From Clostridiales bacterium (lineage in GTDB: Bacteria > Bacillota > Clostridia > Oscillospirales > Oscillospiraceae): DNA of 64,000 nt. The translations under genes and the position numbers were made by a program. Location of the stretch: contig JAHZBA010000002.1 in the NCBI GenBank assembly GCA_019423635.1, positions 1 through 64,000 of the forward strand, read 5' to 3'. This document shows, one piece after another, positions 37,959-45,574 of the stretch. Under the pieces are notes generated by a model, which made no database searches, was not told the origin of the DNA, and saw nothing but the letters and a program-made list of their open reading frames with translations. The first letter of the stretch is position 1, and each line of letters starts with the position of its first letter.

Positions 37959-39600
37959 AATGCGGAACGGTAAGACCATCTTTAACCTGCCCCTCCGGGT
38001 AACCTTCTACGCCCGGGTTTCCACCGACAAGGATGAACAGCTCAACAGTCTGGAAAATCAGGTACAATATTACACACAATTTATCCAGGAAAAGCGGAAT
38101 TGGACCTACGTCCAAGGCTATGTGGACGAGGGCATTTCCGGCACCAGTACGAAAAAGCGGGACAGCTTCTTACGGATGATCGCGGACGCCAAAGCGGGGC
38201 GGTTTGACTTCATCATCACGAAGGAGATCTCCCGCTTTTCCCGTTCCACCCTGGACAGCATTCAATACACTCAGGAGCTGCTGGAGCACGATGTGGGGGT
38301 GCTGTTCCAAAACGACAACATCAACACCCTGGACAGCGACAGCGAATTCCGGCTGGTGGTCATGGCGGGTGTCGCCCAGGACGAAGTGCGGAAGCTGTCG
38401 GAACGGCTGAAATTCGGCTTCCGGCAAGCCATTAAAAACGGTCACGTGCTGGGAAACGACAAATTGTGGGGGTATGACAAAAAGGACTGTATCCTCACCA
38501 TCAATGAGGCGGAGGCACAGGTAATACGGCGGATTTTCGACCTCTATGCCAATCAGCAGATGGGCATCCGCCGTATTTCGCAGGTGCTGTATGATGAGGG
38601 TTTCACCAGCCGGAAGGGCAATACCTTCAATGTGCTGACGATTCGACACATCCTTTGCAACCCCAAATACAAGGGATGGTACTGCGCCAACAAGAGTCAA
38701 ACCGTGGACTACCGCAGCAAACGGAAAATCTTCCTGGATGAAGACGAGTGGGTCCTGTACCCGGACCCGTCCATCCCGGCAATTGTATCCGAGGAATTGT
38801 GGGACCGGGCCAATGCCCTATACAAGCGCCGCAGTCAGCAGATGAGGCAACATCAGAGCGGGGCAGAGTTCCACAACCGCTACCCCTACAGCGGGAAAAT
38901 CGTCTGCGAGGAGCACGGGACCAGCTTCCACCGGCAGGTTCTGAAAAGTTCCAAAGGGAACCAGGAGGTCTGGCAGTGCCGGGTCTACCGGGACAAGGGC
39001 CGGGCGGCCTGCTCCGCGCCCCAACTGCGGACGGCGGAGCTGGACCGGATCATGGCGAACATCTTCAACGAGCTGGCACAGAACAAACAGGCTATCATCG
39101 ATGCGGTAGTGGCCGTCCTCCAGTCCGTCCCCGACGAGCATGACTACGCTCAGGACATTCGACGAACCGAGGAAGACCTGTCCGCCATCCAGGCAAAAAA
39201 AGACCGCCTCTTGGAAATGAGCATCGAGGGTGTCATCACCATGGCAGAATTTAAACAGCGCAACGACGGATTCAACCAACAGGCCCTGGCCCTGGAGGAA
39301 CGCCTGGAAGCCCTCCGGGCGGAAGCGAAAAAAGGACAACGAACAGTGGAACAGCTGGAGGAAATCCGCACCGCCCTGGAGCGGGAGCTGACTTTCCAAA
39401 ACGGTATTAACTCCGCCCTGGTCACCACGATCCTGGACAAAATCGTGGTTAAAAAGAACAGCACCAAAGAGAAGGTCCACCTGGACATCCATCTGAAATT
39501 CGGCGGCCCGTGGGAGGCCGCTTTTGACCGGGCGAATTCCTCCCTTTGCTTCACCCGTCCAAGAAATACTACACCCAAAACGCCGACCAGGACGACCTGA
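37933..39600 (+). CDS. Large serine recombinase of the sigK skin-like element (SpoIVCA-like)
   Basis: 555-residue large serine recombinase. The catalytic Ser30 lies in FYARVSTDKD, with DEGISGTSTKKRDSF, ITKEISRFSRSTLDS and ERLKFGFRQAIKNGHVLGN completing the resolvase domain. A recombinase domain and a zinc-ribbon/coiled-coil region (residues 300-480) follow. It cuts the element ends and joins sigK if it is expressed. The final 12 codons extend past the attR core into the sigK 3' part, so excision changes its own C-terminus. It lies at the element's right end, reading toward sigK. Confidence 0.92.
   Translation: MNVLRIRNEMRNGKTIFNLPLRVTFYARVSTDKDEQLNSLENQVQYYTQFIQEKRNWTYVQGYVDEGISGTSTKKRDSFLRMIADAKAGRFDFIITKEISRFSRSTLDSIQYTQELLEHDVGVLFQNDNINTLDSDSEFRLVVMAGVAQDEVRKLSERLKFGFRQAIKNGHVLGNDKLWGYDKKDCILTINEAEAQVIRRIFDLYANQQMGIRRISQVLYDEGFTSRKGNTFNVLTIRHILCNPKYKGWYCANKSQTVDYRSKRKIFLDEDEWVLYPDPSIPAIVSEELWDRANALYKRRSQQMRQHQSGAEFHNRYPYSGKIVCEEHGTSFHRQVLKSSKGNQEVWQCRVYRDKGRAACSAPQLRTAELDRIMANIFNELAQNKQAIIDAVVAVLQSVPDEHDYAQDIRRTEEDLSAIQAKKDRLLEMSIEGVITMAEFKQRNDGFNQQALALEERLEALRAEAKKGQRTVEQLEEIRTALERELTFQNGINSALVTTILDKIVVKKNSTKEKVHLDIHLKFGGPWEAAFDRANSSLCFTRPRNTTPKTPTRTT
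39542..39565 (+). other. Right attachment site (attR) of the skin-like element
   Basis: CCCTTTGCTTCACCCG (39542-39557) is the inverted partner of the left arm (complement CGGGTGAAGCAAAGGG versus CGGATAAAGCAAACGG), then TC and the shared core CAAGAA (39560-39565). On the excised circle both arms would flank TCCAAGAA symmetrically. Confidence 0.8.
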
Positions 39601-40079
39601 TCTCCATCGGCACCATCGGTCTCATCAAGGGCATCTCCAGCTTTGACCCCAACAAGGGCGCCCGGCTGGCCACCTATGCGGCGCGGTGTATTGAAAATGA
39701 AATCCTCATGTACTTTCGGGGCCAGAAGAAGCTCCAGGGGGAGGTCTCCCTCTCCGAGTCCATTGACACGGACAAAGAGGGCAACGCCCTGCAGCTGATG
39801 GATGTGGTGGGCGTGGATGATACCATGCTGGAGGATCTCCACGACCGGGACAACGCCCTGCGCCTGCGGGGGCTGGTGCAGAGCTGCCTGAGCACCCGGG
39901 AGTCGGAGATCATCCGCCTGCGGTACGGTCTGGGAGGGACTGTGCCCCTGACCCAGCGGGAAGTGGCCTCCTCCTTCGGCATCTCCCGGAGCTATGTGTC
40001 CCGTATCGAGAAACGGGCTCTGGAAAAGCTCCGGGCGGAGCTGGAGCGTCCAGCGCCCCACGGGAAGCAGCCGTTGTAA
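39564..40079 (+). CDS. sigK: sigK 3' part (sigma-K regions 2 to 4)
   Basis: 171 further residues of sigma-K in frame 3, without its own ribosome binding site: KYYTQNADQDDLISIGTIGL, GARLATYAARCIENEILMYF (region 2.3-2.4), EGEVSL-type linker and the region 4 helix-turn-helix REVASSFGISRSYVSRIEKRAL. Joined to codons 1-65 it gives a 236-residue pro-sigma-K, close to the usual length of about 235-240. It needs element excision to be expressed. Stop at 40079. Confidence 0.92.
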   Translation, partial: KYYTQNADQDDLISIGTIGLIKGISSFDPNKGARLATYAARCIENEILMYFRGQKKLQGEVSLSESIDTDKEGNALQLMDVVGVDDTMLEDLHDRDNALRLRGLVQSCLSTRESEIIRLRYGLGGTVPLTQREVASSFGISRSYVSRIEKRALEKLRAELERPAPHGKQPL

Positions 40080-40140
40080 TCCCGGCAGTTATAAAAAAAG
40101 GGGGAACCATCCCTAATGTCATAAAGTTCAGCTCTGAGGA

Positions 40141-40191
40141 AGACCCTCTCCGTCACAGCTTTGCCGTGCCACCTCTCCCAAAGGGAGAGGC
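40141..40191. repeat. Short palindromic intergenic repeat
   Basis: CCCTCTCCGTCACAGCTTTG..GCCACCTCTCCCAAAGGGAGAGGC, containing CCTCTCCC/GGGAGAGG. This looks like a class of dispersed intergenic repeat I associate with gut Clostridia. The remaining 40080-40422 gap shows no gene other than the promoter at 40340-40368. Confidence 0.45.
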
Positions 40192-40339
40192 GAGAAGGAT
40201 TGCTCCCCTTTGCGCTCCCTTTTAGGGAACATCTTGCCGCAGGCCGGCCTGAGAGGGCCTTTTCTGGCTGAACTGAATGACATGGAAACCATCCCCTCTC
40301 CGACCCCGCTTCACTAAAAATCTGCGGATTTCGCAGGTG

Positions 40340-40368
40340 TTGCCAAGCGTCCTCCAATCTGATAAAAT
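40340..40368 (+). promoter_or_regulatory. Sigma-A promoter for the XRE-cupin regulator
   Basis: TTGCCA (40340-40345), 17-nt spacer, TAAAAT (40363-40368); 54 nt before the start codon. Confidence 0.65.
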
Positions 40369-40422
40369 GAAGAAAACCGTACACCTCGCCGCAGAAGAAA
40401 CGGCAGAACAAGGAGGACGTCT

Positions 40423-40968
40423 ATGCTAGGCGACAAGATCCGAGAAATTCGGAAGAAATCGGAATTCACCCTGAACCAGCTGGCCTCCGCCAGCGGGCTG
40501 ACCGCCAGCTATATCTCCCAGGTGGAGCGGAATCTGACGGAGCCCTCGATCTCCTCCCTGCGCAAAATTGCAGCTGCGCTTCAGACGCCGCTCTACATGT
40601 TCCTGGATGACGAGGTTCCGCAGACACAAGTTATCCGCGCAGACCAGCGCAGACACCTGACCCTGCCGGACAGCAGCGTGGTCTATGAGTATCTCTCCCC
40701 CACCGGCCTCACAGAGATGCCCAAGATGGAGCTCATCCTGCTGCGGCTGAACGCGAAAAGCTGGAGCAGCGAGGATCACGTCCGCCACACGGCGGAGGAG
40801 TGCATCACGGTCCTCTCCGGAGTCCTGCTGGTGGACTGTGTGGACGAGCGCTACCAGCTCTACGAGGGCGACAGCATCTATTTCCGCCGGAATATCCCCC
40901 ACAACGTGTACAATCCCGGCAACACCACCGCGGAGGCGTTGATGTGCTTCACCCCGCCAATTCACTGA
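40423..40968 (+). CDS. XRE-cupin transcriptional regulator
   Basis: 181-residue protein of the PuuR-like group. Residues 4-60 form a Cro/C1-type helix-turn-helix (IREIRKKSEFTLNQLASASG...SYISQVERN). Residues 105-175 form a cupin (HTAEECITVLSGVLLVD...GDSIYFRRNIPHNVYNPG), which usually senses a small metabolite. It lies upstream of the dehydrogenase-transporter-peptidase genes, and probably controls them through the AT-rich region at 41080-41110. ATG 40423 follows AAGGAGG. Confidence 0.9.
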   Translation: MLGDKIREIRKKSEFTLNQLASASGLTASYISQVERNLTEPSISSLRKIAAALQTPLYMFLDDEVPQTQVIRADQRRHLTLPDSSVVYEYLSPTGLTEMPKMELILLRLNAKSWSSEDHVRHTAEECITVLSGVLLVDCVDERYQLYEGDSIYFRRNIPHNVYNPGNTTAEALMCFTPPIH

Positions 40969-41062
40969 GTGTCCCCCTTCCGACCGCCCGGCCCTTTTGA
41001 GGCTGCGGCGGTCTTTTTCCTGCCCGCCGAAAAATCTTCTCCAAAAAGTTTTTCCCAATATA

Positions 41063-41091
41063 TTGACAAAAAATGAAATATGGTTTAAATT
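41063..41091 (+). promoter_or_regulatory. Promoter of the dehydrogenase-transporter-peptidase operon
   Basis: TTGACA (41063-41068), 17-nt spacer, TAAATT (41086-41091). The AT-rich palindromic stretch TTTAAATTAAATTTA overlaps the -10 and is a candidate site for the XRE-cupin regulator. Confidence 0.65.
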
Positions 41092-41145
41092 AAATTTAGT
41101 ATATAAACAAAAATTGAAGTAATACAGAATGCAGGAGGTGTAACA

Positions 41146-42297
41146 ATGCAGCAATATCAAATTGCAGTTCTGGAGGGTGACGGTGTTGGGCCGGAGATCA
41201 TCCGGGAGGGGGCCAAGGTGCTCCAGGCTGCGGCAGAGGTGGGCGGTATCTCCCTGAAGCTGAATCCCTACCCCTACGGCGCAGAGCACTATCTGAAGAC
41301 GGGGGAGGTGCTGCCGGATTCCGCCCTTGCGGAGTTCCGGGACAGCGACGCCATTTACTTCGGCGCGGCAGGCGATCCCCGGGTGGCCCCGGGCGTTCTG
41401 GAGGTGGGGCTGATTCTGAAAATCCGCTTTGCCTTGGATCAGTACATCAACCTCCGGCCCATCAAGCTCTATCCCAACGTGGAAACCCCGCTGCGGGGGG
41501 AGCGGAACATCGACTTCTACGTCATTCGGGAGAATACGGAGGACTTCTACAACGGAATGGGGGCCCTCTTCCGCACCAACGGGGACCCGGCCCAGCGCCA
41601 GTCCTGCGTCCTCACCATGGAACGCAGCCGCTATCAGGCCAACGTCTGCATTGACAGCCGCCTGGGCGCGGCGGAGGACTACGCCATCACCATGGGCCTC
41701 ATTACCCGCAAGGGCGCGGAGCGGGTCATCCGCTACTCCTTTGAGCTGGCCCGGGCCAAGGGGAAAAGGAAGGTGACCTCCGTAGACAAGGTCAACGTCC
41801 TGCCCCACATCTACGGGCTCTGGCGGGAGGTCTTCGCGGAGGTCTCTCAGGACTATCCGGAGATCGAGGCCGCCTACAATTTCGTGGATGCCGCCACCAT
41901 GTGGTTTGTCAAAAATCCGGAGGATTACGGCGTCGTGGTGGCCCCCAACCTCTTCGGGGACATCATTACGGATCTGGGAGCGGAGATCACAGGAGGCCTG
42001 GGCTTTGCCGCAGGCGGCAACATCAACCCACAGGGCGTCTCCATGTTTGAGCCGATCCATGGCTCCGCGCCGAAATACAGGGGTCTGAACGTCATCAACC
42101 CCATCGCCACCATTCTCTCCGGCGGCCTGCTGCTGGAGAACATCGGCCAGGGCGCGCTGGGCGGCCTGGTGGAACAGGCGGTCACAGAGGTCCTGCGGGA
42201 GGGGCAGGTGCGCACCAGGGACATGGGCGGCGCCGCAGGCACCTCCGAGATGGGCGACGCCATCGCCGCCAAGGTCCGGGAGCTGGGGCGGCACTAA
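41146..42297 (+). CDS. Isocitrate/isopropylmalate dehydrogenase family protein
   Basis: 383-residue metal-dependent beta-decarboxylating dehydrogenase. IAVLEGDGVGPEIIREG at the N-terminus, FYVIRENTEDFYNGMG, TSVDKVNVLP (catalytic Lys region), VVVAPNLFGDIITDLGAEITGGLGFA and MFEPIHGSAPKYRG (cofactor-binding region) are all present. The substrate could be isopropylmalate, tartrate/malate, homoisocitrate or similar. The local transporter and M20 peptidase do not fit leucine biosynthesis, and leuC/leuD are absent, so a catabolic 2-hydroxy-acid role is more likely. ATG 41146 follows GGAGGTG. Confidence 0.85.
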   Translation: MQQYQIAVLEGDGVGPEIIREGAKVLQAAAEVGGISLKLNPYPYGAEHYLKTGEVLPDSALAEFRDSDAIYFGAAGDPRVAPGVLEVGLILKIRFALDQYINLRPIKLYPNVETPLRGERNIDFYVIRENTEDFYNGMGALFRTNGDPAQRQSCVLTMERSRYQANVCIDSRLGAAEDYAITMGLITRKGAERVIRYSFELARAKGKRKVTSVDKVNVLPHIYGLWREVFAEVSQDYPEIEAAYNFVDAATMWFVKNPEDYGVVVAPNLFGDIITDLGAEITGGLGFAAGGNINPQGVSMFEPIHGSAPKYRGLNVINPIATILSGGLLLENIGQGALGGLVEQAVTEVLREGQVRTRDMGGAAGTSEMGDAIAAKVRELGRH

Positions 42298-42377
42298 GCC
42301 CTTTTCGCAGCAGACAGCGGCAGTTTCAGAGCATGAGAAGAAGCGGCAATCCAGAAAATTTAAGAGAGGTGAATCAA

Positions 42378-43784
42378 ATGAATCATTCTGATCCCAAGAC
42401 CCTGCGTCCTGAGAAGAAAAAAGAAATCGTCCACGTGTATGTCCTTTTGTTCGCCATGTGCATTGTGGTGGCGCTTTTGACCTACATCATTCCCGCCGGC
42501 TCCTATGAACGGGAGACCATTGACGGCAGAACCGTGGTCGTGGCGGACTCCTATCAGGTGCAGGAGAGCACCCCTGTCGGGATTTTCGGGCTGTTTAACA
42601 GTGTCTCCAAGGGCTGGAGTCAGGCGGCTGCCACCATCTTCCTAGTATTCATGGTGGGCGCTGCCATCAAGGTCATCGAGGATACCGGCGTCATTGACCA
42701 GGTACTGACCAACTCCATGGGGAAGCTCCAGGGCAAGGAAGAGGCCATTGTCATTCTGGTCTCCCTGATTCTCTCTGTGATGGGCTGTACAGGCACCTTC
42801 TCCACGGCAAATATCGCCATTGTCCCCATTGCGCTGGCCTTTTCCAAACGGCTGGGCTATGACCGTTTCCTGGCCTTCGCCCTCTCCTATCTGGCTGTCA
42901 ATTCCGGCTTCTCCGCCGGCGAGGTCAGCATCTTTACCACCAGTATCGCCCAGGAAATCGCAGAGCTGCCCCAGTTCTCCGGGATGGCACTGCGCATCAC
43001 GGAGCATGTCGTATTTTTCCTGATCTACTGCGTATTCATCATCCGCTACATGCGCTCCATCAAAAACGACCCCACCCGTTCCATCGCCCCCTTTGATGCA
43101 GAGGACGACAGAATTGACGAGTCCGTACTGCACAGCAACAAGCTGACCACCCATCAAATTCTGGCGGGCATTGTCTTGATTGCCGGTTTCGCATGGCTGA
43201 TCTACGGCGCCACCGTAAAGAAGATGTCCACCACCGAGCTGACCACCATCTTCTTTTTCATGGCGGTTTTCGGCGGACTTCTGGGCGGCCTCGGCATCAA
43301 CGGAACGGCCAAGTCCTTTGCCAAAGGGCTCTCCGGCATTGCCAGCGGCGCCTTCATTGTGGGCATGGCCCGGGCGCTCTCCGTTGTGATGACCGACGGC
43401 GGCATCATCGACTCTGTGGTGTACTATCTGACCATGCCCATTGCGGCGGTGGGCAGTGTCATCGGCGCCGGCGTCATGTTCCTGTTCAATCTGTGCTTCA
43501 ACCTCCTGATCTCCTCCGGCTCCGGCCAGGCAGTGGCGGTAATGCCCATCATGGTGCCCATCGCCGATCTGACCGGCATTACCCGGCAGGTGGCCGTCGA
43601 GGCCTACAAGCTGGGAGACGGCATCTCCAACATCATCGTCCCCACCGCCGGTGCCATGATGGCGTGCCTGGGCATCGCCAAGGTTCCCTATGGAAAATAT
43701 ATCAAGCGGATCATGCCCTATTTCCTGGTAACAACGGCGGTCTCTCTCCTCTTTGTCGTCGGCGCACAGATGGCCGGATGGTAA
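42378..43784 (+). CDS. YfcC-family membrane transporter
   Basis: 468-residue polytopic carrier of the YfcC/DcuC-like ion transporter superfamily. About 12 hydrophobic segments are visible. VHVYVLLFAMCIVVALLTYIIPAG at residues 14-37, MGCTGTFSTANIAIVPIA and the C-terminal ISSGSGQAVAVMPIMVPIADLTGITRQ are typical. Family members are thought to take up amino acids, short peptides or dicarboxylates. The ATG at 42378 follows GAGAGGTG. It stands between a hydroxy-acid dehydrogenase and an M20 peptidase, which suggests uptake of an amidated or peptide-like acid. Confidence 0.88.
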   Translation: MNHSDPKTLRPEKKKEIVHVYVLLFAMCIVVALLTYIIPAGSYERETIDGRTVVVADSYQVQESTPVGIFGLFNSVSKGWSQAAATIFLVFMVGAAIKVIEDTGVIDQVLTNSMGKLQGKEEAIVILVSLILSVMGCTGTFSTANIAIVPIALAFSKRLGYDRFLAFALSYLAVNSGFSAGEVSIFTTSIAQEIAELPQFSGMALRITEHVVFFLIYCVFIIRYMRSIKNDPTRSIAPFDAEDDRIDESVLHSNKLTTHQILAGIVLIAGFAWLIYGATVKKMSTTELTTIFFFMAVFGGLLGGLGINGTAKSFAKGLSGIASGAFIVGMARALSVVMTDGGIIDSVVYYLTMPIAAVGSVIGAGVMFLFNLCFNLLISSGSGQAVAVMPIMVPIADLTGITRQVAVEAYKLGDGISNIIVPTAGAMMACLGIAKVPYGKYIKRIMPYFLVTTAVSLLFVVGAQMAGW

Positions 43785-43794
43785 GGGAGGGACC

Positions 43795-45114
43795 ATGATG
43801 ACACGTTCCAGACAGCTCCTCCAATATATGGAGCAGCATCAAAAAGAGTTTCTGAACACCCTGGAGGGCGCGGTCCGGCTGGAGAGCCCCACCCAGGGAG
43901 AGTCCAAGGATCTTGCGGCCTGCCGGGACTATTTTGCGGAGCTCTTCCGCAGCATCGGCTTCCATGTCACCCCGGTCAGGAGCCTGGACCCCCGCTTCGG
44001 CGGCCACCTCCTGATGGAGTACGGGTACGAGGCGGGCCGGGCGGCGGAGGCCCTCTCCGCCTGGCTGGAGACAGCGAAGCCCGACAGCCCCGGTCCCCGC
44101 TGGGACGCCGCCGTGGGCGGGCGCTCCGGGCAGCTGCTCTTCGGCGGCCACTATGACACGGTCCACAACAAGGGGACTTTCGGGCCGGACCCGTGGAAGA
44201 TCGACGGCGGCCACGCCGTGGGGCCCGGCATCCTGGACATGAAGGGCGGAGACGTGATGGTCTATTGGATCGTCAAGGCCCTCCAGGACCTCTCCCTGAT
44301 GCCGGAGGGCAAGCGGATCGTCTTCTTTCTCAGCTCCGACGAGGAGGCCGGCAGCTACGGCTCCAGCCCCCTGTACAAGTTCCTGGCGGCCCAAAGCCAG
44401 GCAGCCTTCATCATGGAGAGCAGTGTGGGCGTGGAGAGCGACCCCATCCGGGGCCTGAAGTGCGGCCGTTTCGGCCGGGGGAACTACACCTTCTCCGCTC
44501 ACGGCGTCCCCTACCACTCGGGCCTGGACCCCACCAAGGCGGAGAGCGGTCTGATCGAGCTTGCCAGGCAGGCCGTCTATCTGGAGAACCTCACCCGCTT
44601 CGACCGCCCGAACCCCGCCACCGCGGAGCCGGAAACCGTCACCGTGGGCTGCACCTGTCTCTGCTCCGGAAACGCCGGATGGCCCACGGTACCAGGAGAC
44701 GGGGAGCTCACCATCGACGCCCGCTATTCCACCGGAGCGCTGGCAGAGGAGTACGACGCCCTCTTCCGCTGTCTGAAGCCCTTCAATCCCAAAGTCTCCA
44801 TCGAGACGCGGGGCGGAATCGAAAAACCGCCCTTTGACAGGAATCTGCCTGGCAACCGGGCCCTACAGCACCTGGCCATGGCCGTGGGGGAGGAGCTGGG
44901 CGTGCAGATGTTTCCCGGCGTCGTCCGGGGCGGAAGCGACGGAAATTTCACAGCCTCCACCGGCTGTCCCACTCTGGACGGTATGGGGGTCACCGGCGGT
45001 CACGTCCACCAAAAGGGGGAGTTCATCTATCTGGATCATCTCCCCTTCCGAACCGCCTTCGCCGCGGAGATGGCGCTGCGGGTTCTGACCCGGATGCCCG
45101 TCCCGGAACCCTGA
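43795..45114 (+). CDS. M20-family metallopeptidase/deacylase
   Basis: 439-residue dinuclear zinc hydrolase of the ArgE/DapE/CPG2 group. Metal and catalytic motifs: FGGHYDTVHNKGTF (His, Asp), GPGILDMKGGDVMVYW (Asp), LSSDEEAGSYGS (Glu pair), a dimerisation domain from about residue 235 and terminal TGGHVHQKGEF (His). It cleaves a carboxy-terminal amide or acyl group. ATG 43795 follows GGGAGGG, 10 nt after the transporter stop, so they are cotranscribed. The natural substrate is not known. Confidence 0.9.
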   Translation: MMTRSRQLLQYMEQHQKEFLNTLEGAVRLESPTQGESKDLAACRDYFAELFRSIGFHVTPVRSLDPRFGGHLLMEYGYEAGRAAEALSAWLETAKPDSPGPRWDAAVGGRSGQLLFGGHYDTVHNKGTFGPDPWKIDGGHAVGPGILDMKGGDVMVYWIVKALQDLSLMPEGKRIVFFLSSDEEAGSYGSSPLYKFLAAQSQAAFIMESSVGVESDPIRGLKCGRFGRGNYTFSAHGVPYHSGLDPTKAESGLIELARQAVYLENLTRFDRPNPATAEPETVTVGCTCLCSGNAGWPTVPGDGELTIDARYSTGALAEEYDALFRCLKPFNPKVSIETRGGIEKPPFDRNLPGNRALQHLAMAVGEELGVQMFPGVVRGGSDGNFTASTGCPTLDGMGVTGGHVHQKGEFIYLDHLPFRTAFAAEMALRVLTRMPVPEP

Positions 45115-45277
45115 ACCTCCGCACAGAGAACGAGACCGCGATGCGGCAGTGCCGCACCGCGGTCTCTGCCTCCCTCCCGGCAGGCAGCGCCCTCCCCCTC
45201 CCGCCGGTTTTTCAGCCTTTCCGCGAAATTTCACAAATTAACCAAAAACATGATTTTATTTTCCAGCAAATGTGCGT

Positions 45278-45306
45278 TTGACGGCCGGCCCCGGCAGTGG
45301 TATATT
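45278..45306 (+). promoter_or_regulatory. Promoter of feo locus 2
   Basis: TTGACG (45278-45283), 17-nt spacer, TATATT (45301-45306), 41 nt upstream of feoA. Confidence 0.72.
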
Positions 45307-45312
45307 ACCATT

Positions 45313-45328
45313 GTTAGAAGAGACAAAC
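45313..45328. promoter_or_regulatory. Degenerate GTTAG-N6-CAAAC operator-like site at feo locus 2
   Basis: GTTAGAAGAGACAAAC matches the feo locus 1 palindrome at 9 of 10 arm positions, with the same 6-nt spacing, and lies just after the -10 element. Confidence 0.55.
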
Positions 45329-45346
45329 TCCGGAGGTGTACTGTTT

Positions 45347-45574
45347 ATGACACTGGATATGCTCCCCCTGGGCCAGGAGGCTGTCATCACCGCCGTGGGC
45401 GGAGACGGCGCCCTGCGCTGCCGTCTTCTGGACATGGGTCTGATCCCCAAAACTGTCGTGCGGGTGGAAAAGCAGGCGCCCCTGGGCGACCCCATCGAGC
45501 TGCGGGTCCGGGGCTACTCCCTGTCCCTGCGGAAGGCGGACGCCCGCAACATCACCGTGGAGGTGAGGGTATGA
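45347..45574 (+). CDS. feoA: FeoA-type protein (locus 2)
   Basis: 75-residue FeoA domain: MTLDMLPLGQEAVITAVGG, CRLLDMGLIPKTVVRVEKQAPLGDPIELRVRG in residues 28-59 and SLSLRKADA. ATG 45347 follows CGGAGGTG. Its stop overlaps feoB by ATGA. Only one feoA is present here, against two at locus 1. Confidence 0.93.
   Translation: MTLDMLPLGQEAVITAVGGDGALRCRLLDMGLIPKTVVRVEKQAPLGDPIELRVRGYSLSLRKADARNITVEVRV

Larger units (their letters stand above)
25992..39565. mobile_element. Skin-like intervening element in sigK (about 13.57 kb)
   Basis: The element splits sigK between codons 65 and 66. Joining AAG-AA of the left core to the base after the right core restores an uninterrupted reading frame ...HIIK-KYYTQ... 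of 236 residues. The right end encodes a large serine recombinase, as in the B. subtilis and C. difficile skin elements, where SpoIVCA excises the element in the mother cell. Cargo: AT-rich type IV CBASS-like operon, SHOCT/KilA-N protein, broken second recombinase, AbrB/HipA-like pair, TlpA/CD1871A/ferredoxin-like operon, YyaL protein. Base composition shifts clearly to AT at 26.0-30.5 kb. Confidence 0.92.

Noticed and set aside
39546..39563. An independent start codon (ATG 39546) for the sigK 3' part
   Set aside because: It lies inside the element arm, has no ribosome binding site and would give a sigma factor lacking the pro-sequence and region 2.1.
45250..45570. An N-terminal extension of FeoB copy 2
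   Set aside because: It is the out-of-frame shadow of feoA; ATG 45571 overlaps the feoA stop and gives the normal FeoB start.
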